Positions 12,901 through 24,407 are shown, numbered from the stretch's first letter. The stretch is 64,000 nt of DNA from Steinernema hermaphroditum (GCA_030435675.1 CM059621.1:11346001-11410000), one strand, 5' to 3'. The notes: generated by a model from the sequence alone, not told the origin. Program-made: numbers and translations.

Positions 12901-15900
12901 CGAAGCCAAGAGGACGAACCCGCCGGCGCCTCTCCCGACAGCGCCCCTCCAGAGCCCGATGTTCCAGAATCCGCCACAAATGAGCCCCTTCTTGCCGCCA
13001 CAGAACTCGACGCGTTTCGGCCACCCCGACAACAAGTAGGTCCAGAAGATGAGCTCTCCTTCGTCCAACTTTTTCTGATCCTAGAGGGGAACGGGGGCTT
13101 TAACGACGGAGGCGCCGCGTCTGGCGCTAAAGGGCGCGCGGGGGTTAATGGGGACTCCCGAGGAGGGCGAAGATCGCGCGCCTTTTAGGCTTGCGCAACC
13201 CGAAAATCACATTTCGAAACACATTTACGAGCTAATATCCGCCGAGACGTTTTGTTTTGTTTTGTGCCTCGGGCGTCCCATTTGGAAACGGAAATGAGTT
13301 TATAACTTTTATAATTCGATCGCGGCCGATAACGAGATTTCCATTAAACACACAAATGGCGCCTCTCACGTCAGTTTGGAGTCGAACGATACGAAAATTG
13401 ACACTTATGAGCGGAAAGTAGGCTGCATCTAGGCAAGAAGCTAGAGTTACTGATTGTGGAAGTGCTACGTGCTCTTTGTAGAAGTCTGCAGAGCCTTCAG
13501 ATTCAAGGGGATGGATTCAAGATAAACCTCTTCTACTTCTTACTTGTGTTTTTCTCGCAGATTATCTCATTTGCATCACGTCCTAATCCAGCTGCTTGAT
13601 CCTCCCCGCGCGTTTCCTGGTTCTGTTGCTTTGTCGTCCAGTCGCAGAAAGCGCCGATTCGCGGCTCCTCTCCTCTGACTCACTGCCTAATCGCTCGAGG
13701 CCGAAATGTCTCGAGTCTGTCATCGTCTTTGTCTGTAGACTCGGCCTCAGATCAGAAAGGTCTTCCCCTTCTTCGGGCATTCAAACGACACAAGTCGAAC
13801 AAAGAATTCGCAAAAACGATTTTTTGTCTTTTAGTTACCAGCCGTTCCTCGTGACCAGGAAGTGCAGGCCTGTCCTTGCGCGATGTTCGCCTTGAACAAG
13901 TTGTTTTGCAGCTCTGCAGTAGAGTGTTTTGATCTGAGGTGAGTTTTGAACGTGTTCTGCAACTTCGTAAATACTTTGGAGCTTTGACGTCAAAGTAGAA
14001 GTGTAAGCCATCCATGAGCTGTCCTCAAACGACGTACATAATAAGCCACTCTGTGCCACGGAGATACAAAGATCTTTTTGTGTCGCAGTCCTCACTGGAA
14101 ACACTCTTCTCCAACATCTTCCTTCCGTACCCCTTCTACCGTATACCCAGCAACCCTCGTTCGCCTCTTTCTGCCGCAACCTCCCACGATGCTCTCCCAC
14201 TGACGTTCCACCCAAAGTGCATTTCTGCGCAAGTGCATGCCCCGTGATTGGCCTTTGGCCCAGAGACGCGTAGAATCCGCATTACCTTCTGCAGCCCCAC
14301 TTCCTTCTCTTCTTTTTCTCCTTTTTTCGTATTTTCGGACCGTTCCTCGATCTCCAGGCACAATCTGATTCACCTTTGAGCCTCCAGAAGCGCTATTTCG
14401 GGGTTCCAATGCCAAAAGAAAAGCATTCCTCTGGGGTGCAGCGCCGTCAAGGACTCGAAAGTGGCGTGTTGGGGCGAGGTTCCTGGAGTCGCCATGAGGA
14501 GGAGATCCGTGATCCAAATCGAATCGTTTATTTGTTTTTGTTTTCGCCGTGCGCCATTCAAAACCCGTTCACGTGAGGAGACGATGTTTGTTGTTGTTTT
14601 TGGGGTTCTGCCCGGCTGCGCGATCTTCGTGTGGCCTACTTGACGCGGTGTTCGCGTCTCCTTTCCCACCGATGGACCGTCGACGGTCTCCGGCATCCAA
14701 GGAGCGAGGTTTCGCGCGCTTTTCGAATTAAAGTCAGGCTAATTGCCTGGCGTTTCGTCACTTTGTGTCCTCGAGATCTCCCAGCCCATCTCTCCCACCA
14801 GATCTTCCCGATTCGCGTCTAGAGTGCAGACTCGTCCATGCACGAAATCGTTTACTCATTCCACCCCAGAAGCAGCTTCGAGTAACTCCTCGTTGGGACT
14901 CGTTGCGTCACTCAGCACTCAGTTAATGAAAGGAGCCTTTGGCGAATCGCGAACAGCCCTGACACGTCAACAACAACAACTTTTGTTTACCAACAGCGTG
15001 CTCGAACTCTGTGCCATTTCTCGGCCCCTCGGCTAATTGGATCTCGCGGGCGCTTCTGCCAGGAATCGCCCCTTGGCGACCTTCCCCCTCGCTCGCGCTG
15101 CGTAAACAAACAAATTGGACCTCGGAACCTGGAACTTCGCACGCGTTCCCCGAAGGCGCGAATCCACTTTGATCTCCGACCCTCGGGGAACGAACGGGTG
15201 TTGTTGTTTTTGGGACCGATTCGGCGCGGACCTGTTCCCTGTGGAATCGATCTCGTTTTTGCGATCTTCTGGAAATTGTTCCGTCAAGCGGTTCCCGTGT
15301 ATGCGCTCTAATCGAACGCTGATTAATCGGAGCAATCAGAAGAAAAAGAGAGCGCTACAGAGGAGTCGGCGACTACAGTAAACGAACTCAAAAGTGAGGA
15401 GGAAGCACTTCCATTAGGGAAATCCCCTTTCCTACACATGAGCGCCCCTTTTTTGCTGTTTTTCGCTGCAGAATGACTTCTTGGCGTTTGCTCGCCGATT
15501 CACACGTCGCTTCCTGGGGCCCTTATCACCCTCTCCTGGAGCACGTTCGCCTCTTCTCCTTCTTCCGCTCCGCCGCGATCACAACGTCGCCTCCTCTGGA
15601 TCCGATCCTAAGTCCTCCGTTTCAGCTGCGCCTTCTCTGCCTCCACCTCGGGCCTCTTCGATCCTCAGCCGACGATGCAGATGCACCAGATGTATCAGAA
15701 TCCGCCGCAAATGGCTGCTCCTAACATGATGGCGACATCCTCGAACGGCGTCCAGTGGAGCGGAATCTCGCCCCCGCCCGACTACGGCCTCTGCCACCCC
15801 CAGCAGCCCCAGAATCAGGTACGTCTGTTCGCAACTCCGCCGGATCAAATTAGCGCTAACTCGATCGGGGCCTCCCCCACTTCCTCGTTGCCAGTTCCTC

Positions 15901-17834
15901 CTCCTTCGGCACCGCCATTAAAGCCCTAATATCCCGTGACGGCGGCACGTGACCTCTTATCAGCCCTAATCAATCGATCCCTTATCTCTCGTCGACGGCC
16001 TCGCCTCTCTCCACTTTGATCTCCTGGGGCACCGGTGCCGCCTCCATCCTCCAGAGCCTCCGGGGCTTCAGAGTGGCCACCCGAGTGTCCACGTGCGTCG
16101 CCGCTTTCCCACCTCCCTTCGGAAAACAATTGGCGCCGCTGTAACATTCCGCCCCAAGAACAACATCGCCGCGCTATTTTCGGTCCCGCGCGCTCGAATT
16201 GGAACCGCCGCCGCTCTCTCCGAGATCCTGACGTGATTCGGCTTCCTCTGCAGATGATGTTCGAGCCGCAGCCTCACCATCAGCAGCAGCACTTGGGCGC
16301 CCCGATGGGTGGCGGCGTTACGGCCCCTCCGGCGCTCCAAGTGGTTCCCGAACAGGGCAAGGGAGGAGCGAACAAGAAGCGGAAGACACCGAACGGGATG
16401 ATCGATCGGCCGCCCAAGCAGCCTTATATGAACCCGCCGATGGGTTTCCAGGTAGGCGAACTCCCCGGAGCACCCTCGACAACGATGTTCCAGCAGGCGA
16501 GCCCGATGTACCCTCAGGCGAACTCGGTCCCTTCGAGTCACTACAGCTCACAGCCGTCGACTCCGATGCCCAACCACCTCAGCCCCTACAACTGGTGAGT
16601 GCTGGCCAGGCTAGAAAGCCAGGCCAGAAAGCCAGGCAAATTCACCGTCCATTGTTGTTTACCCGCGCTTCTTGTGGATTTCCTTTGTTCTCCGAAAGAA
16701 AGAAGTCAAAGAGCATTTCGCGCGTAGCAAACATTAATCATTTCGGACTGACGCAAAACGAAAAAAGAGCGATTTTTGACCTCCCCTCGATTCTGCGAAC
16801 CTCCATGAATAGGCTCCTGTTGCTACATTCAGCTAATAAGGCCTAATCCGCGGCCCCTCCTAATCATCTACCTTCAGCTACGACGGTCAAAACAACGCGA
16901 ACGGGTGGAGCAACGGCTCGCAGCGGCCTCCGTCGCGCTCGGAACTCATTCGCATGGAACTCCAGCGCACCGTGCAGGCGCGGAAGGCCTCAGCCTCACC
17001 GAACTCGATGCCGCCGGCGATGATGTCGCCCCAGGGTGAGTCCTCTTCCGCTGACATCACCATCTGCAATTAGTTCGCCGCTCGGAGATCGTCCTCTGAC
17101 GTCACTTACGCGCATCTGACGCCCTTGTTTACGGTGCCTACGTCACGCCCTGCGCTGGAGGCGCGAGTCGGGGTCGCCGCGTGAGGGCCAACTAGAGGAG
17201 GCGGCGGCGAAAACGAACTCTGTTTTCGTGTTTTCGCGCGTCACTCTGTTTGGATTATCCTGTTTTCGCCATTCGCGCCAATTTATCAGAAGTGTGACTT
17301 CCTCGGGGGCCCAAAGAAAAACAAAAACACGACGCGACGCCGTCCCCTCCAGTGCACTTGTAAAGCGATCTGTTTTGACGGAAACGATTTTGCCTGTAAA
17401 AACAAAGTCCCGACGAGCTTCTCAGCCTCGTCTCTAGCCCCACTCATGTCCTCTTCTTCAGATCTCGGCGCCCCGCGCTTCACCGCGCCCTCCACCATGT
17501 CGCCGGTGATGCTCTCGCCCCAGTCGATGCTCCAGCCGACTCCACAGTCCCTCCAGCAACAGCCCACCCCGCCGGCCACCTTCGGTGTTTCCCAGGACTT
17601 CTCCGGCTACGGCCCCCTAGTCGAGGACCCCGTACACGCCGGCGTCTTCCCCACCGATCAGCAGCTCTGCAACTCCTCTAGCATCTCCAACCTCAGCACC
17701 GTCGAGTATTTCGACTTCAACCTCGGCAACGGCGGGGTGAGTCCGCCTCCCATGGAGCCTCACTCTCGGTTCTCTTTTAGTTCGACATGGACAACGAGAC
17801 CACCCAGCGACTCGTCCAGAAACTGCTCAGTTAG
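3985..17834 (+). CDS. Met/Pro/Gln-rich nuclear coregulator-like protein (multi-exon)
   Basis: Exons whose phases agree: 3985-4108 (tentative), 4658-4940, 5218-5505, 5551-5732, 6191-6346, 12892-13035, 15626-15818, 16254-16451, 16494-16594, 16878-17035, 17462-17736, 17781-17834 (TAG). This gives at least about 717 residues; the true start is not found, and ATG 4815 is one option. The chain is of low complexity: Ser/Pro-rich N-terminus, basic patches (KPKRPRKPRAPR in exon 5218; RRQVPKEPRKRAPR in exon 6191; NKKRK in exon 16254, a likely nuclear signal), repeated YQNPPQM/FQNPPQM motifs and a Gln/Pro-rich C-terminus. Two LxxLL motifs occur: LKTLL across the 5505/5551 junction and LARLL at about 6204. 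A charged segment SELIRMELQRTVQAR stands in exon 16878. No folded domain is recognised. Inference: a nuclear receptor coactivator-like or other transcriptional coregulator. The family is uncertain. The exon chain is firmer than the function, and the 3985 exon rests only on splice sites and phase. Confidence 0.6.
6443..6670 (-). CDS. Heterotrimeric G-protein gamma subunit
   Basis: Two exons, 6670-6588 and 6548-6443, are separated by a 39-bp intron and encode 62 residues. The N-terminal helix (AQIEQLRAEASVVRKKVSEC) is the coiled coil that pairs with G-beta. Next come DLMEYCE and the family's NPF motif (SHNPFQEKKS), then a C-terminal CSVL CaaX box whose final Leu predicts geranylgeranylation and plasma-membrane anchoring. 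Length and order match the family. An acceptor (gcatttcag) stands six bases before ATG 6670, so the start follows a 5'-UTR intron or a trans-splice site; the second ATG at 6661 is also possible. The gene lies antisense inside a large intron of the plus-strand coregulator-like gene. The intron splits an Asp codon (GA|C), exactly as in the gamma-like gene at 22027. It acts with G-beta in receptor signalling. Confidence 0.9.
6677..8066. other. No further gene seen
   Basis: This GC-rich stretch lies 5' of the antisense G-gamma gene and within the host gene's intron. It probably includes the G-gamma promoter. I find no exon with convincing splice sites. Confidence 0.4.
8082..8399 (+). CDS. Candidate small two-exon gene, Ser/Pro-rich, unknown function
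   Basis: An acceptor (acacttccag) at 8066 precedes ATG 8082. The frame runs through a Ser/Pro-rich segment (RISFRSPRVYKPFPSV, PPYPETPPSSS) to about 8261. A 39-bp intron with a weak gtcaac donor and a good acceptor (ttctgccctag, 8300) leads in phase to a clean terminal exon, 8301-8399, ending PEDVDSVFH and TAA. The product would be about 93 residues. The terminal exon has balanced composition (FFGDDLWRPPPGSP). A donor nearer 8235 would also keep frame. The phase does not fit the host gene's upstream exon, so this is either an independent nested gene or an alternative terminal unit with its own start. It is not recognised. Confidence 0.4.
13036..15625 (+). other. Intron of the coregulator-like gene (2.6 kb)
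   Basis: It is bounded by the donor gtaggt after 13035 and the acceptor ccgtttcag before 15626. Open frames within it lack matching splice phases. I see no gene. Confidence 0.5.
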
Positions 17835-20816
17835 ACGCCGACCCAACCGCTTTTCTCTCCTCCCTCTTTACGTCAAATGATCTCAAAAATCGTTTGTTCC
17901 CTCCTCTGTACATACTTTCCCCCACCGTACCCTCCAGGCCCTCTCCATAGGATCGCTGAATCGCAGAATTCTCCTCTTTATCCTATTTGTACGATTTGAT
18001 CCACACGAACTGTAAAAATGTAATTTTCGCGTTTGATGTATCAACGTTTATTTTTGCGTTATTAATATTGGAAGACGATAAAAGTGACCCTGAATGTCGC
18101 CTTTGTTTGGGTGCCCACAGTAAGCATCATGTCGCCCCTGGTCCTAGACGTCGTGCTCATCGAAAAAGCGATCAGCTGAGCGCATGGCTAGGAGTGCTCA
18201 GGGTACGTGGAAAAGAAGAGATCACCGATCGAAGAGCCAAGATGATCACGTGAAAGGACGAGTCGTCGACGACCTTCACAGGAGACCAACGGTTAGGGCG
18301 GAAAGTGAGCACATTGCGGGGTGCGTTGCATCATGCTGTGCTGAGCGATGACGGAAACAGCCGTTATGGGGGTTTTATGTTCTGTGTGAATGTAATCTCC
18401 GTTTGTGTTCTTTCCATCTGGGCAGAAATGTTTGAAGGAGCGTAGCAGGGTGGCGCTACTACACAGGGTGCACAAGCTACACGATTTAAAACGTATTCCT
18501 CAAGGTGTCTTCCATAACGACGTCGAATAAAAAAGTGACTTTTTCGAAAGAAAAACATTAGACTTTGCATTTTCTGAACAATTTCTTTGCTTGATATTGC
18601 ACTGCGATTTTTCCACGATCAGAAGAGCTGCTTAAACTGACTTTTTCACTTGGAGAGAAATGCTTGAAAGCATGTGTCAGTATTTTTCGCAGTTCGTTGC
18701 TCTTTTGTCTACTATTTGATATCGGCCGATCTCTGTTCCATTTGTGGGGGAATTTATGTATTTGTACCGTATGCATTGTAGTACCTACACTCCTGTTGTG
18801 ATGTTGGGTGGACACAGGGAGAACACAACCAGTCCTTTACAACCAGTACACATAAATATACAATGATACACGCTATATATATGGGGCTGTCTAGACTGTT
18901 TACCAAAGGGTGTGTCTGAGTCTGGAGCCCTCAACAATCAACAGGATTTGCAAATATCGTTTTGTCTCGTTTAAAATCTGATCCAATAGGGCAAAGAAAC
19001 ATTTGTGTTGCACAAGCAGATGCGTCGATTTGTTGGCAAACAGTTGGTTCTTATCGTCTTGCATGGCGCTCTGTGTGTGCGTTCTCCGATCGTTCGTTTT
19101 TGGTATTTGATGTGCCGTTATCGGATGATGGCTGACGAGAACGTCGTTTGTGGGTTTATGCCCTATGCAGATGCCAATGCGTCGTGCAGTTCTAAAGGTT
19201 GTGGGAAGGTGCCAGATAAGAAGTGTGTGATCATGATCCCGGGCCTTTTCCAAATTCGTTTGTTCGAGTCATCTACAGCTTTTCGGGAGATACGCTTCGT
19301 AGAAAACATAATCAAAGCACATAAAAAACACTTTTGTGGAAAAATATGTATTGTTTTGAATCGATGATAGGTGGACTCTGGACCCTCTTGTGATCTTTCG
19401 ATTCGGGTGCACTCGTGAATTATCTAATCGCAACTCATCATAGGCACGTTCTTACGACGAGATGAAGCGTTCCCGGCCACATAGCAATCCATGTACCAGG
19501 GCACTTAGGATAGGTCTCTTTCTTCTGGGTGCTGAAGTTTAACTTTATCAAAGCCATCTCAAATCTCAGAATAACACTTGGCGGAATTCGATCGCAAACT
19601 ATTGAGTTCCATTCTGAACTTCGAGGTGGATAAAGATATCACCGACGTTGCTAAAAATCTGAAGTTCAGTCCCTCCGTCGCAGGAGTGATTGCCATCGTG
19701 GCATGGGTCCACCTTCTTGAACCTGACTTCGAGTTTCCCGTTCTGCTCAGCCTTCAGGATAGTTGCGACTGTCGTATTCGTTCTTGCGAAGAAGCGGTCT
19801 GGTGCCGTCGAGGACCGTTTGCCATTCAAAAGAATTCAGTACTGGTGTCTTGTTGCACACATGACTACTGGCTGCTTCTTGGGTTCGTGCGGTCTTCTAG
19901 GACGAAAAATGAGCGCCTAGGAACTTTTAGTTCAGTAGAACTTACTACAACATTACTGCATCCTAGGACTTGTACTATGTGCTTAGGCGAGCGAGCCCAC
20001 CGAGTCCGGGCGGCTCACCTGGCGGGGTCGCCCAATTTTCTTCATTACTGGGAAGAAAGCAATGACCAACAGGTGAATCCCACAATCAGTGAAGTCACAG
20101 AAGGTGTCCCGATTCATGGCTAATCGTGACCTTTCATCGCATAGCAAACGCCGACAAAGGCGAAAACATCTAGTGTAAAAGTGTGTTTTTTGGGTCACAC
20201 TTCTCATATGTCTGTCTGTGCCATAACTATCGCGCTGCGGCGCAAGATCCTCAGTTACGAATAAACACAATGTGAGCGACAGTCGGCTTAGTGTGAGCAC
20301 TCTCCAACAGAAGGCTGCATGAACTAGCTCGGCACAGATATCATGGCTGGATCTTTATGCCCGTCTTATACTAGATGTTCTAGTTATTACCTTCTTATAG
20401 AGTTATTCGAGTTCGTAGACGATGATTCTAGGCTTGAGCATTTGGACAGAAAATGCAAACAACATTCTGAGTAAGAGTTCACTAAAAGATATGACTGAAC
20501 TGATAGCTGAACCAGGCTTTACTACACTCTGCCCGAATCGGCATGGGACAGTTTGGGACCTCTCCCTGTTAGGCATAACTGAACCCATGTCATGCCATCA
20601 AGACGGCTGTAGCGTCAAGTTGCAGAACCTACGCATTGCGAAAACTGAAGCTAGAAGCGATGCTTGAGGAGGACCCCAGAGGAACCTCCAGATTTTCGAA
20701 ACTCATACTTTGCAATGCCGAGATTATGAAAGTATGCATTGCATAAAACCTCCCATAAGACTCGTTGAGAAGCACTTCTACATCTCATCCTCTGAGTTGT
20801 TTAAAGTGATCCCACG
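17835..20816. other. Intergenic region, no supported gene
   Basis: It begins with the 3' UTR of the plus-strand gene. Open frames at 18900-19253 (minus), 19005-19367 (plus) and 19578-20123 (plus) overlap one another and have no recognisable domains or splice context. Confidence 0.45.
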
Positions 20817-21506
20817 ATGGCCTTCCAGCCCCTGCACCCCCTCCAGAAGCACTACGAAGTCTTCCAGACCCAAGTGGCCGGCCTCCTCTCCTCGCCCTTC
20901 GCCAAGTGTCTCCTCTACGACGCCACGGAAGCCTCTCTGGAGGCTCTGCGTCATGAGCTTCTCCACTCACCCTTCTGGGCCTCCAAAACGGTCTTCCTGG
21001 AGATGGTGGCTGAGCTCTTCACCGTGGCGGTCACCCAGAACGTCTTCTACGTCGAGCCCAACCTCTTTAACTTCACGGCGATGGTTGTCTACGCGAGAGA
21101 ACGTCTTCTCCAGCTGGGTGTCCAGAAGAGCGAGCGCCTCCGGGCACTCCACGAGAAGGCGCCCAAACTGGAGGCTCTCCTGAGGTCGGAGATACGGGCC
21201 CTGGCCAGTGACGTCGCCGAGATGGTGGCGCGGCGCCGCCCGGCCTTCTTCTTCTGCGGCTTCCTCCAATTCGCGAGCCACTTCGTGAAACACGGCCTCG
21301 AGGTAGGCATGCGCCCCGAGGAGTACTGGCTGAAGGCCGAGGAACTGCTCAGCACGCCCCGATTCGAACTCGAGCACGACGTCGCCACCATCGAGAAGGG
21401 TGACTGGGTGCTGAAGATCGCCGTCAAGAAGAACGACCTCGAGGAGACCTACATCAAGACGCTCCACAGGAAGTGGAGCGCCCGCAAGAAGCAACCCTTC
21501 TATTGA
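20817..21506 (+). CDS. Uncharacterised 229-residue protein, single exon
   Basis: One uninterrupted frame runs from ATG 20817 (context cacgATGGCC) to TGA. Its strong C/G third-position bias is unlike the flanking DNA. The protein is rich in amphipathic helix-like segments (PLQKHYEVFQTQVAGLL, EALRHELLHSPFW, LRSEIRALASDVAEMVARR) and ends with a basic tail (RKWSARKKQPFY). I see no signal peptide and no clear transmembrane segment; a short hydrophobic run (AFFFCGFLQF) sits mid-protein. I do not recognise a family. Only the existence of the gene is well supported, by frame length and codon bias. Confidence 0.7.
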   Translation: MAFQPLHPLQKHYEVFQTQVAGLLSSPFAKCLLYDATEASLEALRHELLHSPFWASKTVFLEMVAELFTVAVTQNVFYVEPNLFNFTAMVVYARERLLQLGVQKSERLRALHEKAPKLEALLRSEIRALASDVAEMVARRRPAFFFCGFLQFASHFVKHGLEVGMRPEEYWLKAEELLSTPRFELEHDVATIEKGDWVLKIAVKKNDLEETYIKTLHRKWSARKKQPFY

Positions 21507-22026
21507 CCGTAAAAGTTCTATTTTATAAAAACAATTGATTTTGCACTCCTTGTCCATCTTATCACCACGATTCTACTGCACAGCCTTCCCCTTAGTTTGC
21601 CCTGAGGTCTCGAATTCCGAGTTCCACTTGCGCGTACAAAAGAAGGCCCTGGCGACACTCCCTACAGTCCCTTCTACGTATGCCTCGCCAGCCTCGTCTC
21701 TCCCTCGACCGCTCCTCTTCTCCCCGCGGATCACAAGTGAGTCATGATTTGTCGAATTCCAGATAATTTTCTCCGCGTTTCCGAGACAATTAATGTCACG
21801 ATCGTCGGCGCGCTTAATCCCCGCCGCGTCTCCGCAAAAAACGTCGCCGCATCCTCTCGCGCGTCGGAGTCCATCACTTTCCTCGGCGGCGCCGACCGTT
21901 AGGTGGTGACCCTCTCCTGACGCGCTTTTTGTGCAATTCCCGCCCGTTTCTTCGCGTGCCGCGCCGTTTCTGTCCGCGTAGACTTTCAAAATCGCATTCT
22001 AACGATCGCGCGCCTTTCAGAGCATC

Positions 22027-22296
22027 ATGAGCGGAAAAGGAGGCGTCCCTGTCCAGAAGGATAACCAAGCGGCGAAGAAGCATCTGGCAGAACTCCGCGC
22101 CCAAGCGAAGTTCGTTCCGATGAAGACCTCGGAAGCGGCCAGCGAGTGAGTCTCCCCATCCCTTCTCTCTCGTCTACTGTCTCATTTCAGTCTGCTTAAC
22201 TACACCGAAGCAAACAAGGCAGACGACTTCCTGATGACCAGGGATGGATGGAATCCGTATACCGACCTCGGCGGCCAGTGGTGGATGTGTAAATGA
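22027..22296 (+). CDS. G-protein gamma-like subunit lacking a CaaX box
   Basis: Two exons, 22027-22145 and 22191-22296, are separated by a 45-bp intron and encode 74 residues. The layout is that of G-gamma: an N-terminal helix (AAKKHLAELRAQAKFVPMK), SEAASDLLNYTEANKADDF, then an NPY in place of NPF. The intron splits the Asp codon (GA|T) before LLNY at the same place and phase as in the gamma gene at 6443-6670, which supports common origin. Oddly, the C-terminus reads LGGQWWMCK and stops, with no CaaX signal for prenylation. Either the protein is not lipidated or the last exon is different from the one I can see. An acceptor (gcctttcag) lies six bases before the ATG, consistent with trans-splicing or a 5'-UTR intron. 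Confidence 0.75.
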
Positions 22297-22448
22297 ACCC
22301 TGAAGCTCACATCATCTTTATGACTCTGTACATGATTAACTTCGATGATTAAACTTTGAGTTCCATAACATATGACAAGATAGACAGATTATATCTACAG
22401 AACTACCCGGAGTCTACGAACCTTGGAGGTCAGAGGCACAGGATGTGG

Positions 22449-23844
22449 TTACCGGCTTTCATCTGGTTTCGGACGATGCTTGTTCTTCACCTTCCGCCTT
22501 GACACGTTGGCTTCTTCGGATTTGCTGATTTCCGGCGAGGATGAGCATGATGAGTAATCTGTTGAAGGTGCGCTAATGGCGGCTAGCTTCGGAGGTGATA
22601 GCGCCTTTGATGACGATGAAACCTTGCGAACTTCCTTTGTGATAGTGATGGCTGGCACCGGCTCGGATAGCGCGTTCGAGATCTGTTGAATGACTGGAGC
22701 TGAAATGAACTCTTGATTCTCAAACTGGGAAATGCGCAATGAGTACCTGATCCTGGTTCCAGTGTGGCAAAAAGAGTTTTCAATCGGTATCCACTGAGCA
22801 CGAAGAAGAAAATAGCGGATCCGATCACGAGCATCACCGTTTTGATGATGAAAATGTGTAGGGGTGTATCAGCGTAGTACTCATTGAAGAACTGATTGAA
22901 GTGCCGAGCAAACACTGTAAGGGGAGCGGCAAAGAACGACGCTAGCACTTCGGACATAATTTCCAGTGGATTTATCTGAGAAAGCGGGCTGACTAGCATG
23001 TCCTGAACGAAAGTGATGATTAACTAGCTGATGATCACGACAACTAACTTCATGGAATTTCTGACATTCGCTTTTCGTCTTGATTAACACCAATCCCTTG
23101 ACGACGGACAGCAAATCGCCAAAGAAACCCGCAGGCGCACAAGCATCGGAAAGTGAGCTTTCGTGCATTCTCAACATCTGTTCGGAGACGATCTCTTGAT
23201 GCTTTCGGATGAACTTCAAGGTGCACGCAGTGATGAAACAGAATAGGAAGACACCGAACAGGAACAAGCGCAGGGTTAGTCTTCGCTGGATGTAGATAAC
23301 GGCACCCAAAACTGCAACAGCGAACAGCGGAATTGCGATCGGATGACTGGACATGCTCGCAGCATCATAAATAAACACGTCGCCTTGTATATGTTCTTCC
23401 AATTCGACCTGAAACTCTAAGATTAAAAGCGCCAGATTGTGCAGAACTTACGGCAACAAAAAAATCTTCCAGTACAGTGTGAACCTGTTCACGTAGAGTC
23501 ATCTGATTGTGGGAATTATTTGACTCCAAGTAGCTCCTGATGGTCGCGAGATTCTCAGCGGAGAGGGAGACGACAGCGCGCCGGCTGACATCACGGCTTG
23601 ACTTCTCATCTATGTGCAGCCTCTCGAAAAACTTCCGAATCATCAACTTCGTCATCGAGTCCATCGAGCGCAGCCTTCCCTCTAGCGCGACCTGCTCTGC
23701 ACTCGCTTCTGGCTTCTTCTGCGAGAGGAAATCATTCGGATCCTTCCAGTTGGTGCGCTCCTCGCGGTGGCGATTCAAGTCGATATCGATGGTCTTCGCC
23801 CACACTGCGAGGACGATCGTGCAAATCACTATTGGACGCAACAT
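22449..23844 (-). CDS. CLCC1-like (chloride channel CLIC-like) ER membrane protein
   Basis: Four exons, 23844-23452, 23408-23049, 23002-22747 and 22699-22449, give 419 residues. A signal peptide (MLRPIVICTIVLAVWA) is followed by a luminal region with NWKDPNDFL, which resembles the WxDPxDML stretch of CLCC1. Three hydrophobic segments lie at about residues 157-176, 180-200 and 303-325. Between the second and third is a Cys-containing loop with CQKFHED, comparable to CQKYYE of vertebrate CLCC1. The tail is polar, Ser-rich and ends basic (RRKVKNKHRPKPDESR). Family knowledge: CLCC1 resides in the ER membrane and affects ER ion balance. The gene is the last of a closely spaced minus-strand trio. 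An acceptor (tttttgcag) lies five bases before the ATG, as for trans-spliced downstream operon genes. The assignment rests on motif order, not an alignment. Confidence 0.75.
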
Positions 23845-23996
23845 AAATCCTGCAAAAAAACAAATTGTCTAAACAACGGTATGAACAGAGACAAATAAGA
23901 TAAGAGCGGATATGTACCGCGCAACACGGACCCAAGCGGTCGCTTCCAATCATCTTATGAACAACAACGCATAAAATAACAAAAACAATCTATAGA

Positions 23997-24407
23997 TTAG
24001 TCGGACGACGACTTCGCCGCTTCTCGCTCGATCATGCGCTGCTCGTAGTCCGTCCAGTCGTACTTCGATTTGTGCGGCATGAAGCGTTCGGGAATTCCTC
24101 TCGCTCGCAGTGTTTTCAACTGCTTCCATTTGTCGAAATCTCTTTGTGCGTCCTGGATTCCCATGTACAGCGAGCAGGGGATCGTTAGCATGCTGGCCAG
24201 ATAGGCCATTTTGATGTTGCCTGTGACGCCGTACAGCGCCATGTTCGAGAACATCACATTGGCAACTACGGAGATGGCTGTTTGGTTGAACGCCGGATCA
24301 GGGTCGCTAAAGATCTGGGGGCGACTTCAACCCGAGAATACAGTGAAACTCACTCCTAAGGCCTTCCGTGGACGCGGCGGCGGATTCTCCTCGTCGACAT
24401 CAGTCAT
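23997..24407 (-). CDS. Small membrane protein, unknown function
   Basis: Two exons, 24407-24354 and 24314-23997, are separated by a 39-bp intron and give 123 residues. The N-terminus is acidic and proline-rich (MTDVDEENPPPRPRKALG). Two weak hydrophobic stretches follow (VANVMFSNMALYGV and MAYLASMLTIPCSLYMGI), then a charged tail (RDFDKWKQLKTLRARGIPER, YDWTDYEQRMIEREAAK). No family is recognised; size and layout recall small organelle-membrane proteins, which is inference only. The acceptor tatttcag lies nine bases upstream of the ATG. The gene starts about 220 bp after the PKN stop and ends about 150 bp before the CLCC1-like ATG, so it is probably the middle gene of an operon. Confidence 0.7.

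Noticed and set aside
19578..20123. 181-codon plus frame and a 76-codon minus frame opposite
   Set aside because: Both overlap, neither has splice context, and neither has a recognisable domain.
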